A stretch of DNA of 64,000 bases, taken from Bog-473 sp036268485 (GTDB lineage: Bacteria; Actinomycetota; Acidimicrobiia; Acidimicrobiales; RAAP-2). Numbering within the stretch: position 1 is the stretch's first letter; the number at the start of each line of letters is the position of its first letter. The stretch covers positions 1 to 64,000 of the forward strand of contig DATAUC010000017.1 of NCBI GenBank assembly GCA_036268485.1, read 5' to 3'. The notes under the pieces were generated by a model. The model ran no database searches. It was not told the origin of the DNA and saw only the letters and a list, made by a program, of their open reading frames with translations. Below are positions 59,600-64,000 of the stretch, in pieces. A program made the translations under genes and the position numbers.

Positions 59600-59881
59600 G
59601 TGGCCAACATCAAAAGCCAGATCAAGCGGAATCGCCAGAACGAGAAGCGTCGTCTGCGCAACAAGTCGGTCCGGGCCGAGCTGCGCACCCGTACCAAGAA
59701 CGCCGTGACGGCCGCCGAGACCGGTGCCGAGAACAGCGTCGAGCAACTCCGCCTGGCCGTGAAGCGGATCGACAAGGCCGCCGCCCGTGGTGTCATCCAC
59801 AAGAACACCGCCGCCAACCACAAGTCCCGCCTGGTGCGCCGGGTGGCCAAGTTGGAAGCGGCAGCCGCCGAAGCCAAGTAG
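59600..59881 (+). CDS. rpsT: 30S ribosomal protein S20
   Basis: 93 residues from a GTG start with GAGGA upstream. Highly basic with the S20 pattern ANIKSQIKRNRQNEKRRLRNK, then KNAVTAAETG and a C-terminal GVIHKNTAANHKSRLVRR. It binds 16S rRNA. Monocistronic, divergent from lepA; the ~145-base shared intergenic region must hold both promoters. Confidence 0.97.
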   Translation: MANIKSQIKRNRQNEKRRLRNKSVRAELRTRTKNAVTAAETGAENSVEQLRLAVKRIDKAAARGVIHKNTAANHKSRLVRRVAKLEAAAAEAK

Positions 59882-59914
59882 TTCCCTGGGCGCCGCCCGT
59901 TCCGTCGGGTTGGC

Positions 59915-60424
59915 TTAGCTCTGCATCTGAAACGTGAACATCTTGTCGGCGCTGATGCGCGCCCCCAGGGCGTTTTCCTCTTCGAGCCACATGGCAAAGT
60001 CCGGTCCCTGGGTCGGGAGATAGTGGTCGATCATGGCCTGTCGAAGGGTCGCTCCCTCCGGGCCGTTGATATCAAAGAGCTCGGCCCGGCCGTGCACGGT
60101 GACGGCGAACTCCTCGCCGGGTAGGTAGGTGACGCTGACCGCCGGGCGGGACGCCAGGTGGCGCATGCGCACCGAGTTGCGGCCTGAGCTGAACATGAGG
60201 TCGCCGTGGACGAGGTACCCGTCGACCGGACCCACCAGCGGCCGGCCATCGGCGGTGACGGTAGCCACCACCAGCAGGCACATGCCCTGCATGCGCTGGC
60301 TCAGACCGGCGGCATCGACCCGGCGTTCATCGGAGATGATGTCGAGCAGGTGGGCTCCCGCTGCGGCATGACTGGCATCGAGCAGCTGCTGCAGTCGGGC
60401 CAGTTCTTCGGGTGTCTCGTACAC
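59915..60424 (-). CDS. Pyridoxamine 5'-phosphate oxidase-fold protein
   Basis: 169 residues. Split-barrel FMN/F420/haem-binding fold: CLLVVATVTADGRPLVGPVDGYLVHGDLMFSSG and RMRHLASRPAVSVTYLPGEEFAVTVHG. The specific cofactor and substrate are unknown; in actinomycetes many such proteins bind F420. It lies 8 bases past the holA stop on the same strand, so it may be in the holA transcript. Confidence 0.85.
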   Translation of the reverse strand: MYETPEELARLQQLLDASHAAAGAHLLDIISDERRVDAAGLSQRMQGMCLLVVATVTADGRPLVGPVDGYLVHGDLMFSSGRNSVRMRHLASRPAVSVTYLPGEEFAVTVHGRAELFDINGPEGATLRQAMIDHYLPTQGPDFAMWLEEENALGARISADKMFTFQMQS

Positions 60425-60432
60425 GTGAGCTC

Positions 60433-61440
60433 CTAACGACGGGCGCCCGTGGCGCTGCCCGAGCGCTGCCGGGTCTGGCGGCTAAGCCGGGCGACCAGGA
60501 TTTCCACCACCAGTTCGGGCGGGAGTCCACTGGCGCCCTTGACGTCGAGGTCGGCATCGGCCAGGAGTCCGATGGCCGCCGCGATGCGGGCGCTGCCCAG
60601 ACGGCGGGACTGGTCGAGCGCCTTCTTAGCCGGGTAGGGCGACATGCCCAGGATTTCGGCCGCTTCGCGCTCGCCCGAGACCAGGGACCCGTCGAGGGCC
60701 AGCATGTTGGCGTAATGGCCATGGAGGGTGGCCAGCACCTGCACGGCGACCAGGCCGCCGGCCTCGAGCATGCGGTGCAGGGTGTTCAGGGCCCGACCGG
60801 CGTCGCCTTTGTCGATGGCGTCGGTCAGCTCGTAGCGGGCCACCGTGCCCGCCTCGCCGAGATACGGCTCGAGGTCCTGCACCGAAATGCGCGCCCCCAG
60901 GCCGTAGGCGCTGGAGAGGGCGCTGAGGAGTCCTTCGACCCGGCCCAGGTCTTCGCCCACGTGCTGGCCCAGCAACTGGGCCGCCTGGGGTTCCAGTTTG
61001 ACCGGCGCCTCGCGCAGGTGCTCCTGCAGCCAGGCCTTGCGGTCGCCGGCCGCCTTCACGGTGACGTCGACGATGGAGCCGAATGCCTTGACCGCCTTGA
61101 CCAGCGGTGCCGGCACAGTGCCCCCGCCGCCGACCAGGATCAGCACGGTCGAAGGCAGTGGGTTCTCCACCACTTCGACCAGCCGGGGCACGTCTGCCGT
61201 GAGCAGGCGACCGGCCTCGCGCACCACCACGACCCGCAGGTCGATGAGGAAGGGCGGGGTCAGGCAGGCGTCGACCACGGCGCCGACGTTGATGTCGTCG
61301 CCGACCGATCCACCCACCTCCTCCACCACCAGCGAGTGGTCCCGGTCCCCCACCACCTCGGCCAGCAGGCCGCGGATCTCCTGGGCCACCAGCGAGGCAT
61401 CGTCGCCCCGCACGAGATACGAGTTCACCGGCTTGCTCAC
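60433..61440 (-). CDS. holA: DNA polymerase III subunit delta
   Basis: 335 residues, GTG start overlapping the folP-like gene stop (GTGA). The N-terminal segment NSYLVRGDDASLVAQEIRGLL, the central EHLREAPVKLEPQAAQLLGQHVGEDLGRVEGLLSAL-type region and the C-terminal collar helices are typical of HolA. It opens the beta clamp in the clamp loader complex. Typical rpsT neighbourhood gene in actinomycetes. Confidence 0.93.
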   Translation of the reverse strand: MSKPVNSYLVRGDDASLVAQEIRGLLAEVVGDRDHSLVVEEVGGSVGDDINVGAVVDACLTPPFLIDLRVVVVREAGRLLTADVPRLVEVVENPLPSTVLILVGGGGTVPAPLVKAVKAFGSIVDVTVKAAGDRKAWLQEHLREAPVKLEPQAAQLLGQHVGEDLGRVEGLLSALSSAYGLGARISVQDLEPYLGEAGTVARYELTDAIDKGDAGRALNTLHRMLEAGGLVAVQVLATLHGHYANMLALDGSLVSGEREAAEILGMSPYPAKKALDQSRRLGSARIAAAIGLLADADLDVKGASGLPPELVVEILVARLSRQTRQRSGSATGARR

Positions 61441-62285
61441 GCGGCGGCGCTCACGGCGGCCACCGCATCACGGACCCGGCAGGTGCCCTTGACGTCGTGG
61501 ACCCGCAGGATGCGGCAGCCCCAGGCCAAGCCGAGTGCCGCCGCGCCGAGGGAAGCCTCGCGACGCTCGGTCAGCTCCAAATCGAGCGTCACCCCGAGGA
61601 ACGTCTTGTTGGAGGCCGACAGGAGCAGCGGGTAGCCCAGGGCGGCCAGGGTGGACGAGGCGCGCAGGAGGGTGAGTGACTGGGCGGCGGTCTTGCCGAG
61701 GTCGAGGCCGGCATCGAGGACGATCTTGTCCGGGGGGAGGCCGGCGGCCAGTGCCCGCTCGGCCCGGAGCAGCAAGAAGGCGGCCACGTCCTCCACCACG
61801 TCGTTGTAGTGCGGGTCGGGGTCGGCCACCCGGGGGGCCAGGCGGATGTGGGTGGCCACCACAGCGGCGTTGGCCTCGGCCGCCGCGTTGAGGTAGTCGG
61901 GGTCGCCGAAGCCGCTGATGTCGTTGCCCATAACGGCGCCCTCTTGGTAGGAGGCCCGGGCCACCGACGCCCGCCACGTGTCGACCGAGACCGGCGTATC
62001 GAAGCGGGCGACCAGCCCCGCCACCACCGGGACCACCCGGTCCATCTCCTCGGATTCGGTCACCTCGGGTCCGGGCCCGGCTTTGACGCCACCGATATCG
62101 AGGATGTCGGCGCCGTCGTTGACCAGCACTTCGGCCCGGGCGTAGAGCGCATCCAGCTCGAAGGTCAGCCCCTTGTCGTAAAAGGAATCGGGCGTGCGGT
62201 TCAAGATCCCCATGACGAGCCCGCGGTGGGTGAGGTCGTGGCGCTGGCCCCCGAGGTCCAGCACCGCCCCCGAAGGAACGGTCAT
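61437..62285 (-). CDS. Dihydropteroate synthase homologue, FolP2-like
   Basis: 282 residues from the ATG at 62285 (TGATG overlap with the thioredoxin gene). A pterin-binding TIM barrel: LVMGILNRTPDSFYDKG, DGADILDIGG, SVDTWRASVARA and ILRVHDVKGTCRVRDA. The canonical loop 2 (ESTRPG), which binds p-aminobenzoate, is replaced by VKAGPG, and loop 1 has NRTPDSFYDKG instead of NVTPDSFSDGG. These are features of mycobacterial FolP2, a paralogue reported to lack DHPS activity. Whether this organism has a separate true FolP cannot be seen here. Confidence 0.85.
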   Translation of the reverse strand: MTVPSGAVLDLGGQRHDLTHRGLVMGILNRTPDSFYDKGLTFELDALYARAEVLVNDGADILDIGGVKAGPGPEVTESEEMDRVVPVVAGLVARFDTPVSVDTWRASVARASYQEGAVMGNDISGFGDPDYLNAAAEANAAVVATHIRLAPRVADPDPHYNDVVEDVAAFLLLRAERALAAGLPPDKIVLDAGLDLGKTAAQSLTLLRASSTLAALGYPLLLSASNKTFLGVTLDLELTERREASLGAAALGLAWGCRILRVHDVKGTCRVRDAVAAVSAAA

Positions 62286-62998
62286 CAAAAGAGGCGGGCC
62301 GCCAGGGACCGCCGGAAGGCGTTGGTGCGCGGGTCGTCGGGGCCCAAGGTCTCGAGCAGGTCGACGAACTCCTGGCGGGCCGCTTCGTCGTCCTTAACGG
62401 TAGTGAGGAGCTCATTGAGTCTGGCTTCGACGCTGGCACCGTCGGTGGCCGAGACATCGACCCCGCTCTCGACCAGTCGGGCCTCGGCAGCCAGGGCGCG
62501 GCTGACCGGGGTCTCGGGGATGCGGGCCAGGACGGCCAGGGCCTCGGTGCTGTCGCCCCGGTCGATCAGGATCCGGGCCAGGGCTTCGGTGGCGGCACCG
62601 TGGCCGGCCTCGAGTTCGAGGGCCTGACGCAGTGAGGCCTCGTCGCCCGCCGCCACCAGGGTGTCGGCCTCGCTGGGGGCGGGGGCCAGCTTCTGCACGA
62701 AGGCGGTGACCTGGGCTTCGGGCAGGGCGCCGATGAACTGGTCCACCACCTTGCCGTCCTTGATGGCGAAGACGGCCGGGATGGACTGCACGCTGAAGCT
62801 CTGGGAGATGCGGGGGTTCTCGTCGACATTGACTTTGGCCAGCTCAACGGCCCCGTCGGTCGCTGCGACGGCGCGCTCGATCATGGGTCCGAGCGTCACG
62901 CAGGGGCCGCACCAGGGGGCCCAGAGATCGACGATCACCGGCACCTCACTGCTGCGGGCGATCACATCGGCTTGAAAGGTCTCGTCGGTGACATCCAT
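62285..62998 (-). CDS. Thioredoxin-like chaperone with TPR domain (YbbN/CnoX type)
   Basis: 237 residues from the ATG at 62998. The thioredoxin domain (residues ~1-105) contains WAPWCGPCVTLGPM, a redox-active CxxC, and the cis-Pro in SIPAVFAI. The C-terminal ~125 residues are TPR-type helices (ASLRQALELEAGHGAATEALARIL). CnoX proteins hold oxidised clients and pass them to chaperonins. The active CGPC distinguishes it from the redox-dead E. coli YbbN. It heads the thioredoxin-folP-holA overlap chain. Confidence 0.9.
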   Translation of the reverse strand: MDVTDETFQADVIARSSEVPVIVDLWAPWCGPCVTLGPMIERAVAATDGAVELAKVNVDENPRISQSFSVQSIPAVFAIKDGKVVDQFIGALPEAQVTAFVQKLAPAPSEADTLVAAGDEASLRQALELEAGHGAATEALARILIDRGDSTEALAVLARIPETPVSRALAAEARLVESGVDVSATDGASVEARLNELLTTVKDDEAARQEFVDLLETLGPDDPRTNAFRRSLAARLF

Positions 62999-63070
62999 CG
63001 GACCCGACGCTAATGGCTGCCGCTCGCCTCGCCGGTACCCCTGCTGCGCCACCGATTAGCGTCAGGAGCC

Positions 63071-64000
63071 GTGTCAGAACAGCCCGCAGGCATCAACGTC
63101 GACCAGGTGACCGCGTGGTTCGTGGCCAACGTCCCCGAGATCGCCACGCCGCTCACCTTCACGTTGATTGCCGGTGGGCGCTCCAACCTGACCTTCCGGG
63201 TGGAGGACGCCGAGGGCCGGGCCTGGGCCCTGCGCCGGCCTCCGCTCCATCACGTGCTGCAGTCCGCCCACGACATGGTGCGCGAGCACCGGCTCATGTC
63301 CTCGTTGGGGCCGGTCGGCATCCCGGTGCCCAGGACCATCGGTCTGTGCACCGATGAGACGGTGAACGAGCGCCCCTTCTTCGTCATGGAGTTCGTCGAC
63401 GGCCACATCCTGCGCACCGCACCCGAAGCGGAGAAGGCATTCGACGAAGCCACCCGCCGGGCCGTCGGTGATCATCTGGCCGAGACGCTGCACCAGTTGC
63501 ACTCCGTCGATCCCGACGCGGTGGGACTGGGCGACCTGGGTAGGCACGATGGCTACATCGAGCGCCAGCTCAAGCGGTGGCGGGGGCAGTACGAGCAGAT
63601 GCAGGTCGAAGGGGTCGACCACGGCGGCCTGGTCGAGCGGGTCAGTGACGAGTTGGCGGCGCGGATCCCGCCGCAACAGCGCACGTCGGTGGTCCACGGC
63701 GACTACCGCATGGACAACGTGGTGCTGAACGACGCCGGCGCCGTGCGGGCCATCCTGGACTGGGAGATCTGCACCCTGGGCGACCCGTTGGCCGACGTCG
63801 GACTGCTCATGGTCTATTGGGCCGACCCTTCCGATTCCATGGCCGTGCTGGGTCTGTCCCCCACCACTGCTCACGGCTTCTCGACCCGGGCCCAGGTGTT
63901 GGCGCGCTACGCCGAAGTGTCCGACCTCGACCTGTCGTCGGTCGGGTATTACACCGCCTTTGGCTACTGGAAGCTGGCCTGCATCCTCCAGGGTGTCTAC
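63071..64000 (+). CDS. ACAD10-type APH-family phosphotransferase, 5' part
   Basis: A GTG start with AGGAG directly upstream opens a frame that runs off the right edge after 310 residues. N-lobe motifs are LIAGGRSNLTFRVEDAEG and WALRRPP; the catalytic loop is VVHGDYRMDNVVL and the metal-binding motif ILDWEICTLGDPLADVG. This is the ACAD10/FadE36-like kinase family, whose members phosphorylate hydroxyacyl groups before elimination. It is divergent from the thioredoxin gene. It lacks, so far as seen, the DUF6285-like tail of the homologue at 30803-32134. Confidence 0.9.
   Translation, partial: MSEQPAGINVDQVTAWFVANVPEIATPLTFTLIAGGRSNLTFRVEDAEGRAWALRRPPLHHVLQSAHDMVREHRLMSSLGPVGIPVPRTIGLCTDETVNERPFFVMEFVDGHILRTAPEAEKAFDEATRRAVGDHLAETLHQLHSVDPDAVGLGDLGRHDGYIERQLKRWRGQYEQMQVEGVDHGGLVERVSDELAARIPPQQRTSVVHGDYRMDNVVLNDAGAVRAILDWEICTLGDPLADVGLLMVYWADPSDSMAVLGLSPTTAHGFSTRAQVLARYAEVSDLDLSSVGYYTAFGYWKLACILQGVY

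Overview
The window is 64 kb of a high-GC Gram-positive-type chromosome, most likely an actinomycete (Actinomycetota, possibly Acidimicrobiia). Pointers are the many GTG/TTG starts, the hrcA-dnaJ-rsmE-HIT-phoH-ybeY-corC-era operon led by a CIRCE box, an F420-type nitroreductase homologue, an MmpL exporter, and many SDR, LLM and ACAD10-type phosphotransferase genes. The class-level call is an inference from gene content only.

Layout. (1) About 1-14.4 kb is accessory DNA, visibly more AT-rich than the rest. It holds an AAA ATPase/subtilase pair of the IetAS type (plasmid-stability toxin-antitoxin and anti-phage family). Next comes an unknown gene whose 5' end is replaced by a complete IS3-family element (4996-6312) with a programmed -1 frameshift site and an extra solo copy of its terminal repeat. 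After that come unknown small genes, a GntR regulator between two membrane-anchored beta-propeller proteins, two ECF sigma factors, a HAD phosphatase and several secreted proteins. (2) 14.5-21.4 kb is a plus-strand run: MmpL exporter, two SDRs, an enoyl-CoA hydratase gene broken by an in-frame TAG, a hotdog thioesterase and a DHA2 drug exporter. (3) 21.4-25.1 kb encodes a quaternary-amine/glycine-betaine ABC importer. (4) 25.1-30.8 kb carries a cysteine dioxygenase/rhodanese pair, an OYE-type flavoenzyme, an amidase, and a divergent HxlR regulator/MFS exporter pair with palindromic operators. (5) 30.8-40.3 kb is an oxidative/hydrolytic catabolic region: APH-type kinase fused to a DUF6285-like domain, DUF7065-like protein, SDR, alcohol dehydrogenase, LLM flavoenzyme, epoxide-hydrolase-like protein, DUF1028 protein and beta-lactamase-fold hydrolase.

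(6) 40.3-45.6 kb is a minus-strand nucleotide operon, purL-purF-purM-pyrE. A second insertion sequence (45791-47624: DDE transposase plus a DUF6788-like partner) and three accessory genes (methyltransferase, RidA, GNAT) lie directly upstream of purL, where purS/purQ would often be found. (7) 50.3-63 kb is core genome on the minus strand: era, corC-like, ybeY, phoH, HIT, a small HTH gene, rsmE, dnaJ, hrcA and lepA, then rpsT (plus strand), a PPOX-fold protein, holA, a FolP2-like DHPS homologue and a YbbN-type thioredoxin. The window ends inside a second ACAD10-type phosphotransferase gene.

The most interesting items are the IetAS-like pair with its IS-truncated neighbour, the nonsense-interrupted enoyl-CoA hydratase, the structured leader before the SH3-like secreted protein, the paired propeller/GntR module, and the FolP homologue lacking the canonical pABA loop. 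No tRNA, rRNA or CRISPR array was seen.
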